Below are positions 23,031-35,216 of a stretch of 64,000 nucleotides of DNA, one piece after another; within the stretch, counting starts at the first letter, position 1, and the number at the start of each line of letters is the position of its first letter. The notes beneath the pieces are model-generated. The model had not been told where the DNA came from, ran no database searches, and saw only the letters and a program-made list of their open reading frames with translations. The DNA lies in the NCBI GenBank assembly GCA_963995505.1, contig OZ023188.1, forward strand, positions 4,030,001 through 4,094,000, read 5' to 3'. Source of the DNA: Hypericum androsaemum. Its lineage: Eukaryota; Streptophyta; Magnoliopsida; Malpighiales; Hypericaceae. Made by a program: the position numbers and the translations under genes.

Positions 23031-25001
23031 TTATTACTTTTTAGTTTAATGACTTTTTAGTTTTAAGTTTCATAATTTTTTTTAATTTTGCTAAAGATAA
23101 GGTCAGTTTAGATAATCACGAAAATATTATATAAAAAATCTATTTTTTATGAATAACATTATACCAAGTAGAACTAAATAGATAAATAAGTGGAGAAAAA
23201 AATATAATAGTGACGTGGCAGGATTGGCCGCGCGCGAGCTCAGATCGGGTGAGCTCCATCGCGCGACCGTTCCTCCCCTTAATCCAGCTATATATATATA
23301 TATATGCACTCGATCGAGCTTTTGCTCACTGCTGCGGGTAACCTTAGAAAGGAAGAATTGTTTTTTTTAAATATTCCTAATATATAGTCTACATGGAAAT
23401 TCTACCTGGTGCTGCTGAGCCGTGAAGTTGTCCATTTACTTCTGATAAAAATTAAGTTGATAAATCTCTATCAACTTAATTAAATTACATAACAGGTTAA
23501 CACAATATTTTGTACTTAAAATCGAACACTCTCCGATCTAATTTAAGGCGTGTCTAGAGTAACATTAAAAGTAATTGGGGGTTCCTCCATTTTTGGGGTA
23601 TGCACGTTGTACAGAGAAGGTTTGGTGGAAAGCTGATTCCACAGTTGTGTTAGTACCCAATTAAAATTTTCCAGCCACAAAACTTCAGTGTTTTTCCATC
23701 GTGTGTGGATTTAATAATTGCCCGTTGTTTACACAAGAAAGCCGTCTACTTGAGTGCCACTGAGGAAAGTTGATGAACCCAATTTGAACAAGTCGAATCA
23801 TTTGCTCTGACAATATTCTTCCCCCAGCGTTATTTCCTCAGTAGTTTTCGTTTTGAAAGTTTCATACTGATTTCGGTGCATAGTTGGATTGGATACTCGC
23901 ATATCTAACATGGTTTTGGAATATTTATTATTGCACAACTCTGTGATATCAAACTAATGACCAAAAAAAAAACTAATGAGATAACAAGAGCATGAAAAGG
24001 TTTTACAAAATTATTTTCTGTAAAATTCAGTTCCTAGAGGTTGCTGCTATTTAGCCGAAAGGGTAAAAGATGTGGGGGACAGAAATGTTCAATACCTTCC
24101 AAACACTAGATGTCTTATCTCTCAATCAGAAATTGAATCAATGGTAAGGTGGTGTGCCACTCCTTTAGTGGGGACCATCCGTATTTTGTGAATATATAAA
24201 ATATTATTCGAATCAATTAAAGAGTGTTGCCTATTATTTTAAGTACCACATTATCTCTTGGTTTTTAAGGAAAGATTTCATTTTTTAAATAAGTGGCGTA
24301 AAAATAATAGTAACACTACAAGTTGGAGGAAACAACACCATATTATCGCGTAATCTATTTGTCGCGGAACTGAGAGATGTCTCTCTTCTTAGTCTAGACA
24401 TCAATTCCTAAGACTTTCATTCTTAAAACTGAATTAACAACAAAAAAGTTAATAGAATTCTAGATGGCATCCATGGATATATTTGACATTAAAAGGTCCG
24501 TCGTTTTCCAATAACAACTCCCTGTGATAACTTTAATTAAGATTAACTTTCTCAGCCAACCACTCCCTCCAAAAAGGTGGTAGTTTCGTCAACCTCCACA
24601 TGCATAAAAGTGGCTCCTATTAGTTAGTCATAACATGAACCATTTAAAGCTAGGAGGGATGGTAACCATTTCTTAACTAATTCCTACAGATTATGGGCGG
24701 AGACCTGGACTAATGTAGGATTATTGCAACCTAAAAGGTACCTAGGCTGTCTAAATTTTGTTGACATTAACCTGGTCAAAAAGATTGACATGGGACTACG
24801 TCGGTTAATTGTGTTAAGTATGTTTCTCATTTATTTTTTCTGTTTATTTCTTCTCGACTTTTATGTTGTGGAATACTGAGTTAATTTTGCAAATGACGAT
24901 AAAAATCATTTTCTATATTCGAATTTGATTCCAAATTGTTTAGTATATGACCACTAATCTTGATTCCCCACATCTACTTTTTTTGAAGAGCAACTCCCAA
25001 C
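23031..25001. other. Intergenic, no gene seen
   Basis: AT-rich DNA. A short GC-rich patch at about 23215-23280 with CGCGCGAGCTC stands out but codes for nothing I recognise. Confidence 0.4.
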
Positions 25002-25006
25002 ATATG

Positions 25007-25585
25007 TGTTGGATATTTTCAAAGCCATTACGACAAGGAGCAAATGATTTGCGATTGCAAGTTGACTTGCGACTGCCATAAATTAATTTTCGAGAGTTAT
25101 TTCTTGTGACTTACAGCCGCCAGTTAACTAGCGACCGCAAGTCTGTCCGGACAGATTCAAACTTTGTGCCCCTTAAGTTTAAACTCAAGGGAAGTGACCA
25201 AACCATCGGCCACCATTGATGAACATTTTAGGAAGTTTTTTGGTGACGAAAAGACATAAGTTCTGGTGCCAAACTTCTATAAATAGCGAATTTTATCTTC
25301 TATTGTTCCAATCCAACTTCTAAGTAATCTTACTCACTATCCTCTCTAAGCATCATCAGATTTTTCTAAAAGTGTGTTCTTGGTCAAGTCAAGGTAGTAC
25401 AATCATTGAACTCGACGACGGTGCGGTGGCTTCATTGTATCCTGACGACAAAAATTCATAGACCCGTTGTACTCGCGAATTTATCCGGAGGGTCGAACTA
25501 TATGTTTGAAAAAATCCTTACAAGATCATTGAAATCGGTGCAACACCAACTAGTTTTTCCATCCTCCAAAACAGATTTTCCAACA
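25007..25585. mobile_element. Solo LTR of a retrotransposon
   Basis: It starts TGTTGGATATTTTC and ends TTTTCCAACA, so it has TG...CA ends with a short TGTTGGA/TCCAACA inverted repeat. It is flanked by the perfect 5-bp duplication ATATG (25002-25006 and 25586-25590). A TATA box (TATAAATAG at about 25278) lies inside, as expected for an LTR promoter. No second LTR or internal domain is present, so it is the product of LTR-LTR recombination. The ends and 579-bp size fit Ty1/copia, but the superfamily cannot be fixed without the internal region. Confidence 0.85.
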
Positions 25586-25590
25586 ATATG

Positions 25591-26174
25591 TACCCAATTT
25601 TTGGTGGGTGAACTTTTAAATATTCAAAGTCGATTATTACAGAATTTTTTATAAATAAATTTTCTTTATTACTATATATAATAGTAATTACAATACTATT
25701 TACATTAATGACTCCCATATGTGTTGACTCCTCTCAGATTTTATTTAGAGAATAATTTTCTTAATTTTATTTTTTACATCCGTACAATTTTTATTCAAAA
25801 TTTTTTAAAAATAAATTCATTTTCTAAAACACTTGGATCCGACAACTTTATGGTACAAGTAACACCCTTTTATCTTTTTCCAGCAAATCTCCCAAGTTAA
25901 AAAGTTAGAAAATCAGATACTGTAAAAGGTTTTTTTTTTCAGAAAAAGAGTATGTATTATGTGAAAAGGAGCAATATCTATACTCCTGGCTATTCCTCGT
26001 ATAATGTTTCGGTGTTGTCATTTTTCCTTTGTTTCTATCCGGGTGAAAAGTAGATTCCCCTTGTTACACTCTCCAAGTATTATTATTATTATTGTTATTA
26101 AGCCGCCCTAGCTAGCACTATAATTTTGGCCTTTGGGTACAATAATCAATATCCTCGTGATCAATCATGGATGG
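25591..26174. other. Intergenic, no gene seen
   Basis: AT-rich spacer between the solo LTR and the next MULE. No supported feature. Confidence 0.4.
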
Positions 26175-26183
26175 TAAAATTAA

Positions 26184-27238
26184 GGGATAATTACTGTGAG
26201 ACTCCTGGTATTTTGCATATTCGCTTTTTACCCCTATCTTTTGACAATCGATTAAAAATTCTCCGAGATTTGGTTTTATTATACTCCCAGGCCCCTCGCT
26301 GACGTCAGCGGTCAAAATATTATTATTTTATTACCGAAATGACTATTATACCCCCCAAGTCGTCATTGTCCTCACGTCGGCGAGCTCTTTGTTCCTATTC
26401 TTCTCCCCCACCGCCAACGACCTTGCCCCCGACAGCCCACCATCGGCCATGGTGAGGAGGACCTTGTCATCGTTGTTTTCAGAGAGGAAGAGGAAGAGCT
26501 CCCGACAGACCCAACCTCCACCGCTCCTGTTCAAGGATCGGTTCAATTTGTCTGAGCCCTCAACTTGTCGAACATGGTTGGTGTTGTTCCGAATTTAATA
26601 TATCAGAACCAATTCAATTAGAAACAAAGAACCCAGACCCCTAATCATCCCCAACCTCAACCAAAAATGCAAAACCCGCGAAGGCGAAGCAAGCGAAACA
26701 GCGACTACGCAAAGCAAAACCTCGAAGACGAAGCAAGTGAAACGGCGAGGAATTTATTTAAGTCGTGAGGTTGAAGTCATAAATGGGTTCGAGGTTGAAG
26801 ACGATGTGAGGTTGAAGTCTGGGTGAAGAAGCTGTGAGGTTGAGTCCAGCCTCGTCGACCCGCGATGGGAGGAGGAGAGTCGGAGGGTCGGTCCTGGACG
26901 ACGACAACGCAGGCGGCCGTACTGGAGTTCCTATTGGAGCTCATCGTCGTCAGCGGTTTCCTGTGGAGATTCCACCGTCGTCGTGGCTAGGAATTGGAAA
27001 GGGGGGGAGGAAGAGAGAGTGCGGGAACGACGCCGGAACATGAGATTTATTTATTTTTTTAATTGATTTATGTAAGTGTATATTACTCATTATATTAAAA
27101 AAAAATAGTTGATGACCTCAGCGAGGGGTCCTAGAGTATAATTTTGCCAAACTAGGAGAAAATTTTAATCGATTGTCGAAAGACAGAGGAGTAAGAGACG
27201 AATATGCCAAACATCAGGGGCCTGATAATAATTATCCC
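26184..27238. mobile_element. Non-autonomous MULE with GC-rich captured interior
   Basis: The terminal inverted repeats are about 120 bp. The left one starts GGGATAATTACTGTGAG and the right one, complemented, GGGATAATTATTATCAG. The shared inner words are GACAATCGATTAAAA and CCCCTCGCTGA. The 9-bp duplication TAAAATTAA is perfect at 26175-26183 and 27239-27247. The interior (about 26350-27030) is strikingly GC-rich and coding-like compared with the ends, as in Pack-MULEs that have captured gene pieces. I cannot recognise the donor gene, and no open frame exceeds 70 codons. Confidence 0.87.
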
Positions 27239-27247
27239 TAAAATTAA

Positions 27248-28130
27248 ACCGCATGTGATTATAATTTGTTAGGGGAGAATAAAGAATGCGAGGGAATAGA
27301 AATCACTCGATATATATAATATACGGAATAAACATCATTGGTTCATCCTTGGTGATTGTCGTATAGGAATGTTCTCTTGGAAGTTGTACTTTTCTTGCAC
27401 GAGTGCCAAGCGATTCGTTTCGCTGTCTCAATGGCTCTACCTATTTATTGGTATTTTGTTTCATTCTGTGAGGAACCAGTGGCCACCAGATGCATGTGAT
27501 GAGCCTTAGCCCACATGTAATGTCCACTTCTCCTTCGCTAGCAACGGCCCACAACTAATGGAACTTGTTAGAACAGATCAAATTCGACAAGACTCGATGA
27601 CAAAAAAATGCCAAGAGAATACAGAGATGTTAGTACTACCCGAGCTATAATCGGTAAATTATTTCAGAACATTGTGATCGAAATCGTGACGATCAATAGA
27701 AAGAAGATGGGCATAGTCACTAAGAATTGAAATTTTAACAAGTTCCACTCATATTTCCAAGTTTAATAAATTTACCTATTATATGTCGGGCATTCTTTTC
27801 TAGTTCTAGTTGAAGCATATTTTTCATTTTACGCCCTTGTTAATTCCAAAGTACAGAGGAGTTAGATTAGCCGACAAATGAGGTGATTGTCGATTCACCG
27901 TATCTTATATGACGAAAGTCCAACAACAAAAAATAACACTAACTTAACTCCAACCCGAGTAGTATGGGACAAATAAAAATCCTATGAATAGCTTTCCGAA
28001 AAAATTCCAAACGAATAGTTTCAACAATGTTCAACTTTTATCTCATTGGTATACTCCCAAGTCCAGAAATAAACATATCCAGAATTGGGCATGTCCAATG
28101 GGTCAACCCGGCCCAGAGAGGGGGGAAACA
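27248..28130. other. Intergenic, no gene seen
   Basis: AT-rich region between the MULE and the histone promoter. No gene is supported. Confidence 0.4.
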
Positions 28131-28131
28131 A

Positions 28132-28141
28132 AGAATCCGCG
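28132..28141. promoter_or_regulatory. Possible inverted histone octamer (AATCCGCG)
   Basis: AATCCGCG is one base away from GATCCGCG, the reverse complement of the plant histone octamer, about 340 bp upstream of the H3 start. Confidence 0.4.
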
Positions 28142-28244
28142 TACATGCCTCTGGAAGCAATCTCCACCGTTGATTTCCTCCGTCCCCCAACCCCAATCCC
28201 CCGCTTCAAGATAACGAAATCTGATTGGCCCAAACCAACCTTCA

Positions 28245-28252
28245 CGCGGATC
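28245..28252 (+). promoter_or_regulatory. Histone octamer motif CGCGGATC
   Basis: An exact match to the octamer that gives plant histone genes S-phase and meristem expression. It lies about 130 bp upstream of the TATA box, and two CCAAT-type motifs occur nearby (ATTGG at about 28224 and CCAATCAACGG at about 28280). Confidence 0.8.
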
Positions 28253-28378
28253 GATACTCTCACCCGTCAGATCTACTACCAATCAACGGTTTACGATTAA
28301 AACAGTCAAAACTCGGAACCCTCTTCCCCAAATTTTCGAAGACCCAAACTTTCCCTCCAAACCAATCCCCCGCCCATC

Positions 28379-28386
28379 TATAAATA
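28379..28386 (+). promoter_or_regulatory. TATA box of the histone H3 gene
   Basis: TATAAATA lies 99 bp upstream of the start codon in an otherwise C-rich leader region, a normal distance for plant histone genes. Confidence 0.8.
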
Positions 28387-28423
28387 AAACCCTAAACCAA
28401 CCCCAATTCCCACCAATCTCTAA

Positions 28424-28888
<465 letters not shown>

Positions 28889-29761
28889 GTGTTAGGGTTT
28901 GGGGTTCTAGTCGTTGTTCCTTGTTTTCCAATCGATGTGCTTGCAGTGATGAGGGTAGGTAGGTGTTATTAGGGTTCGGTGTTTCTGATGTACCGGGTTA
29001 GTGTAAATTTCATTATCAAATTCCCGCCTTCTCCTGTCCTTTTTCCCTCTTCCGATACTCGAATTTGGGTTTTAAATCTTCTGCCTTTTTTCCCAGCTTA
29101 TGCTTATTATTGTTTTTAAGTTTTCATTTTATTGGTTGTTTGTTTGTTTATAAATGTAAAAATTCATTTTCTTATATTTTAGTTAGTACATTGAGATTGT
29201 AAAATTGCATTAGAGAGCCATTGTTGCTACTAGATTAAGAATTGTTCGAGAGATGAGATGCTGTGATATATTTGTAGTTTGTTTATAAGTATAGAAGATC
29301 GAGAAATTTAGCCTGATATGATATGTAGCAGCTGCATAGGGGTAGAACTTGTGTGTTATTTTATCTTTTCTATGTAGGAGCTTTTGGATTGTCAGTCTAC
29401 AGATACTAGCTCGTTCAGAGGTAAAAAGAAAAACGCCTGGATTGCCATGGGGGGAGCAACAGACATTCTGAAGCGGAAGCCTCCGAATTTGCTTAAAATG
29501 TTTATACAAAAGGATCTCATAGATTGGTTGAGAACATACTGCAAGCAACTAGCAGACCCGTAATTAATCTGTTCAGTGGTTCGTGTTTATGTACAGTAGA
29601 TATACGACGAATCTGCAGGGCGTGCGAGAACGTATCCCCTGCTCGTTGTTCAAGATGTGCCCTAAACTTAATAGTCGAAACGAAACGGCAACTCAAGAAG
29701 GTCTTGTAGGATATCGTCTTTCCTGAAGGTGAAATGACGGAATGTACGACATGGGACCTCC
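28889..29761. other. Convergent 3' regions of H3 and the WD40 gene
   Basis: The first 200-250 bp should be the H3 3' UTR, and the part just below 29762 that of the WD40 gene. Some plus-strand stretches (about 29378-29560) are open by chance. I do not support a gene there. Confidence 0.45.
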
Positions 29762-32700
29762 CTACTGCTCTGGTGAGAGATCTGGATCACGTTGCTTTGG
29801 CTGAGAAACAACGAGCAAGGAGTACTTCTGAAAACCGCACAAATGCCAAGAAGAGGAGATCATAGGAGGTGAGATTTTTTTTGAGGATTATAAAGCCAAT
29901 GCACATGAAAGAAGTGATGATCATCCATTTATCAAGATAAACTAACCTTGGATCCGACTATGATGGTGTCTGTGACGGGATGAGTAGCGCACGAAGTAGC
30001 ACCTTGTGACAAGGGGATGAACCTATTCCTCTTGGCGTTGTCTGGTTTACCAGCATGTTTGTCAGCTTCCTCACTGAAGAAAGTCAAACAAGTAAACTGA
30101 GGATTCATGACTAAAGAAACAGCATCAACACCAAGGAGATTCTTCCAGCAGGCCTAAATCATTTACTCAGTAATTGGTAAAGCATTTTGAGGGCACATTC
30201 TTCAATTTCTAACAAACAAGTTTAAAATCCCAAAAAATATTGTACTCGAAGCTTTTGATTATACATGTGAGCATCAGCTCTAAAAACTCTGGCACTTTAC
30301 AGAGCAAAAGGATTTGATGGTACCTGTAATCCACATGGCACGGAGATGTAGCGTCGGGATTGAAATCTAGCAGATGAATCCCATCTTCAGATGCTGATCC
30401 AACAACATAGTACTGCATTTGGAGAAAAGAAAGTGAATTCGAGTGGTCCATCAATCAGCAATACAGGTCCGCGCTTGCTACTAATAGTAGCGCTATATGA
30501 CAGGCAACTTTGAGTTGGAAATTCTCACCGAGAGCGAGCGCAACCATGCTGGTTTCCTCAAGCATAAATAATCAAGATACGTTTCAGTGCCATCCCTAAC
30601 AATCAATCGGGAAAGCACATAAGAAAACAGACAAGAATGCCTCTCTTGCCTACTACTTCCATGAAAATACAGTTTCATATGAATCAAATTACTTACAACC
30701 AAGGAGGTGGAGGACAATGGACGTGTGTTATTTCAGAATTATATATATCCAAGACACCTGACCTGCAATGCAGGATTAATTTGGCTGTCAGGAAGTAAAC
30801 TGTAACAGTTCATCCAGAAGGACTGCAACCACAATACTTTTGTAGAAATTTTTTTGCAAAACCATAACAGAAAACGGAAGTAATTTATAATCCTAACTTA
30901 CCAACCATTGTTGAGATGGAATGCTAACTGATGGGCACATGATGGGTTGACATTGATTGCATGAACTTCCGTGGAGGAAATAGCAGCTTGTGCCTGGATG
31001 GATGAGTAGTTAGGAAAACCTGGGTAAGCAAAAATGCTACATGCAATAACTGGTCTGCCCATTCCTGAGATACTTGATATTCCACGTCGTAATAACCTTC
31101 TTAGGATTCCCACTTTGGTTGGTACCAAAGAAATTATTTCAAGTTTCGCTTTAGAAGTCCATCGAAATAAGTTGTGAGAATTCACAACTAGATCGCGAGT
31201 CTGCAACTAAATTGAGTATGGTCAAAACTCTAGAAAAGCGGTATTAAAAGATTAAATCTTACCTTCAAAGAGCCAATTCTCTCGAGCATCGATGCCAGCT
31301 TATAAGATGTTACAGGTGGATGACATGCCTGCTTGAAAAGTTGGGACAGTGAGCATGTAAGGTATCAAATCAACTTTGGCCCAGGTATTCTTATTCGTAT
31401 GTTTGTCCACCAGGAAGATATTATAACGCCAAGTTGCACTTCTGAAAGTGTTTTTCTCACCTCTTTATGGTGTTGGACAGAACAAGAGGTTCTTCCACCG
31501 CGAAGATCCCAAATATGGACCATTCCGCTCCTTCCAGCCCCAAAAACCATCTAAAATAATAGGAATTGTGTTCTTCAGAACATTTTTCAGCGTCAATAGA
31601 TTAAGAAATGATGGGACGAAGTGTTTAGATCAACAAACTTTACAGCGCTCTTGGGCATGAGTACAAATTAATCTGCAATTTGTTACTACAAGAAAAAGCC
31701 ATGGCTCCAGAATTGCAGCTTTTGTTGGTTAAATTGCTTGCACATTCCCATGTTAAAAACTAAGAATTTATTTATGAGACTTTTCTTTGCAAGAGACTGT
31801 TTGCATTAACAAAAAAACAAGATCTTCTATCTAATCGACTTGCAGGACAATCAGCTTAGGTTTTGCAGTTACGGACCTGATCCTCTGCGATTAATTGGAT
31901 GCTGTTCAAAGTATTTCGCGAATTGCTAGTAAGCTGAAGACATGGATGGGAGCTTCTTCTCCTATCCCAGACAGTAACTTCTCCACTTGTATCAGAAGCA
32001 ATTAACCTATGGAAAAAAATGGAACATTACGTAGGTGCTACTGCATTATGATACACAAGCTGTAGTGGGCTGCCAGCACATTCAGCCAAAAGGTCGTGAC
32101 AGGTTCCTACATACGATGTGGCGCACTTCACTCTTTATAAGCTCTAGTGCTAGCCCAAAAGGAGAATTTTTACCAACATACTTGACCAACCTTGATTTAT
32201 CAGTTGTAAAGAAGGATATATCTGTTAAACCTTTCTGAATCTCAGACCCATTAACACCAACATCACGTCTTGATTTTAATATCTGCAATAACAACAAACA
32301 AACAATTCATGTCGTGTTCATTAAAGGTTAGTGATCAGCATTATGCCACTAATTAACTGTTCACAGGATCTGCATAAATTTAATGCTGTCTCGATACTAG
32401 GAAAACAGTATACTGACATGAAACACATCAGATTAGTGTTGGTATAAGCTGCATTTTCTATCTTTCTAATTTTAGAATAAGATATGGATCATGCTTCCCA
32501 TTTACCACTGTTGCATTACTAAAGGCATTGTAACTGACATCTATTGAACTAATCTATCTTTGAAGTACCAACAATACAAAGTATGTTACTTCATAATCAA
32601 TCATACATGAATAGGAAAGGAACTTACTTCAACCGGGTCCGAAGATACATAGCTAATGTCAAATATGCGGACATCGTTACTTTTGGCGGATATGCAAGCA

Positions 32701-34401
32701 ACCTACCATTGGACAATAACATACATCAATTAAGTTAGGAAAAAGTGGAAGCAGAGTATCAGGTAAATCAGTGATCAATAGTTATATTGGCACAGATAGT
32801 TATTTCACACATTAGGAAAAGATGTTGGCAAGTAGAATAACAAGAGAAACATCAACTGATGTGTGAAATAACTATCTGTGTCAATCTAACTATCAACTGG
32901 ATGTATCTAGGGTCTGGGTTGAAGCAGCAGTTGATGTCTCGTATGGCAACCTTTTTTGGCACATCTCACTTGGGCTTTCTTGTGATTTGCCCAAGTGAGA
33001 TGTTCCAGAAAAGTTACTAAACGAGACATCAACTGCTGCTTCAACCCAGACCCTAGATACATCCAGGTCTCTGGAATCATTGGAATGGTCTATTTCAAGA
33101 ACGATAAATTTTCCACTGTGATGACTAGCCAAAATGTATACCATAAAAACACAGCAGGATGGATAAGCTTAATCATATTCAACAAATGCCTAATTGCAGA
33201 GAACGGGTGGTGGGTTACTAAACCTCGTCCTGGTTAAGAGGATTCCAGCGAACACAATCGAGTTGCATATCCAATGATAGGTGCAATACAGGCTCTTTCT
33301 GTTGGGTGCCTATGAGAAAGATAAGAATTGTAAAAGATGGAGAAACTAGAAGGTTATGCAAGTTCAATGTGACACTTACTGGGCGATTTGTCAGCAGCAT
33401 GAGCATAGATAGCTTCATAATCATGTACAGTTAAGCATCCAGACTTGGTCACCGATGCTAAGTAAACTCCCTAGGGCGAAAAACAGAGTTATAGTCGTAA
33501 CAAAGAGTGCATGAAACAGAAAGCAAAAGAAAAAAATGCGATAGGAACATGGCGAATGAGCAACGAGAAATGGAAGTCCCTAAATCAGAACTTGCAAACT
33601 TTAAAAATTTAATTTGACCGTGATTATCAATGCTTTGGCACACACCCTTGCCAAGAGCACCACAACAATTTGTGGTAGTGCAGTCCCTATGCTATGTATG
33701 CACTATAGAGCTTTGCCTATGCCAAAGGGCCAACATTCAGAAAAGAAAAAGGGAGTGAACTCTTGCGGTGAGTACACTAGAGTAAACATTGAGAATCATA
33801 CAACAGTTCCATAAGAGAGAAATATCCACCTTATTGTCGAACTCCAGAGAAGAGATGCCTTTCCTGAAAATGGATAATTTCAGCGATCCAATGCAAGAAA
33901 GTACTACTAATTACTGATCGGAGCAGCACAAAGGATCAGAAATTTCTTCAAAGCAAAATCATACCAACAGCATCAAGCCACAAGAAGTGAGAAACGACTA
34001 AGATAGAGAGCGGATCGCCAAATTCAAAATGGGAAGCCACTACAAGTGAGAAATGAATAGTCGAACAAACAACACCGAAACCCCAAGAAATTGAATAAAC
34101 TCTCCTTAAAACTCGTTCTAATATCACACATCGGGGGCAATGCTTAAGAATTCCCGAAAGAGACACAACTGACATAGAGAGCGTATAACCAAATTCACAA
34201 TGCGCAACCACAACAAGCGAGAAACAGATAGTCGAAAAAGAAAAGTCACAAGGTCATGAAAGGAAGCAGGAGCCAGGATTCACGTAAAGAAACTAGAACA
34301 TACCATATGCTGGGTTTAAAAACCGGCAGCGCATAGTAACTGAGACTAGTCGTACATAATCTCCCCAACTGGTGCTCGTACTTATGGGGAATAGCTCCGA
34401 C
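29762..34401 (-). CDS. WD40-repeat protein, at least 15 exons (5' end unresolved)
   Basis: A beta-propeller scaffold protein. Its partners are unknown and I do not recognise the subfamily. Exons in coding order: 34401-34304, 33863-33830, 33470-33380, 33309-33224, 32702-32628, 32282-32191, 32006-31877, 31550-31461, 31328-31263, 30993-30902, 30762-30697, 30556-30529, 30412-30324, about 30141-29947, 29827-29762. All joins keep phase except 30324 to 30141, where an exon or an alternative site is missing from my model. WD-like strands are seen as KGISSLEFDNKGVYLASVTK, NDVRIFDI, SGEVTVWDRR, SGMVHIWDLRGGR, SGVLDIYNSE and EDGIHLLDFNPD. The protein ends LLVVSQPKQRDPDLSPEQ. The true start codon lies above 34401 and could not be placed. 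The intron 32703-33223 holds two foldbacks. No signal peptide or membrane segment is visible. Confidence 0.8.
32786..32885. repeat. Intronic foldback 1, 27-nt arms
   Basis: ATTGGCACAGATAGTTATTT at 32786 and its inverted copy ending at 32885 form 27-nt arms with one mismatch around a loop of about 46 nt. It lies inside the 32703-33223 intron of the WD40 gene. Confidence 0.9.
32897..33066. repeat. Intronic foldback 2, about 78-nt arms, MIRNA-like
   Basis: The 5' arm (32897-32975) and 3' arm (32989-33066) are inverted copies. The outer 46 nt, starting CTGGATGTATCTAGGGTC, pair perfectly, then about 18 nt pair poorly, then the 15-nt ACATCTCACTTGGGC pairs perfectly around a 13-nt loop. No target-site duplication is visible, so it looks like an inverted duplication rather than a MITE. 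A plant miRNA or siRNA hairpin is one reading. I recognise no known miRNA in it. Confidence 0.85.
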
Positions 34402-34629
34402 CTAGCGGCGCACACGAAAAACGAGGTCAAAAAGGAAACACGTTAGCATCAAAACGACTCGAGTGATCGCCCCTATTTGACTAAGGATTAGCCATTGCCC
34501 GTGGATACAACAACGGATCAAGGGGGAAGAAGAACCTCGGAGTAGGACTGAACAAATAAGGAAGAGAGTTGGTGCTTGTACTTGGGGCACAATCTCCCGC
34601 TCAACTCGGTGAGATTCCGCTCCCACTCT

Positions 34630-35207
34630 CGCCTTCTCGATTCGATAATTAAATTATGCAAAAGAAATTTACAATCAGAGCCACGACCATGGATTAGGTT
34701 AACAAATGTAAGTAGGTTCCCGGAATTTCTTTTACCTCCGGCGACCGGCGTTAGGGTTAGGGTTCGGGACCTTCGGGTCGGAGTTCGGAGGAACCCTAAC
34801 TAGGTACTTGTCCATTTTCCTCGTCCGACGACCGGTTGAAATTTCCTCTCTTCGATTTTTCCTCTAATGTATTTGAGATTTTCCCGCCAAAAGAGAGGCG
34901 TTGATGGATTTACCCGGGAACCCCACTAAACGACCTGTCGGCCATTCGCTTCTTGGAATCTGAATTTATGTACGCGCCTTCATTGTTAGTTTTTAGAGAG
35001 AACAAATTCATCGGCAATGGGTTTATTCTTTTAAAAAAGCAAAATTTTTTAGTTTGAGCGGTATTTTAAAAATTGCTGAAAATATTAACCGTTGATTTTC
35101 TGTGCATTCGAAAAGAAGTTTGACATCAAGTGAATTAATGTCATAATAACTTTTAGAAAAGTGTTTTTAAGAAAATTGGCCGTAGAAAAACTAATTCTTG
35201 CCAAAGG
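34630..35207. other. Upstream region of the WD40 gene
   Basis: It should contain the first exon or leader and the promoter of the minus-strand WD40 gene. A GGTTAGGGTTCGGG patch near 34755 resembles a telo-box. I could not place a start codon. Confidence 0.45.
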
Positions 35208-35216
35208 AATTAGAAA

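Noticed and set aside
29378..29863. Exon-like plus-strand frames between the histone and WD40 genes, including a 43-codon frame at 29732-29863
   Set aside because: The 29762-29827 part is the antisense of the last WD40 exon, which joins in phase and ends SPEQ-stop. The earlier frames have no upstream gene to belong to.
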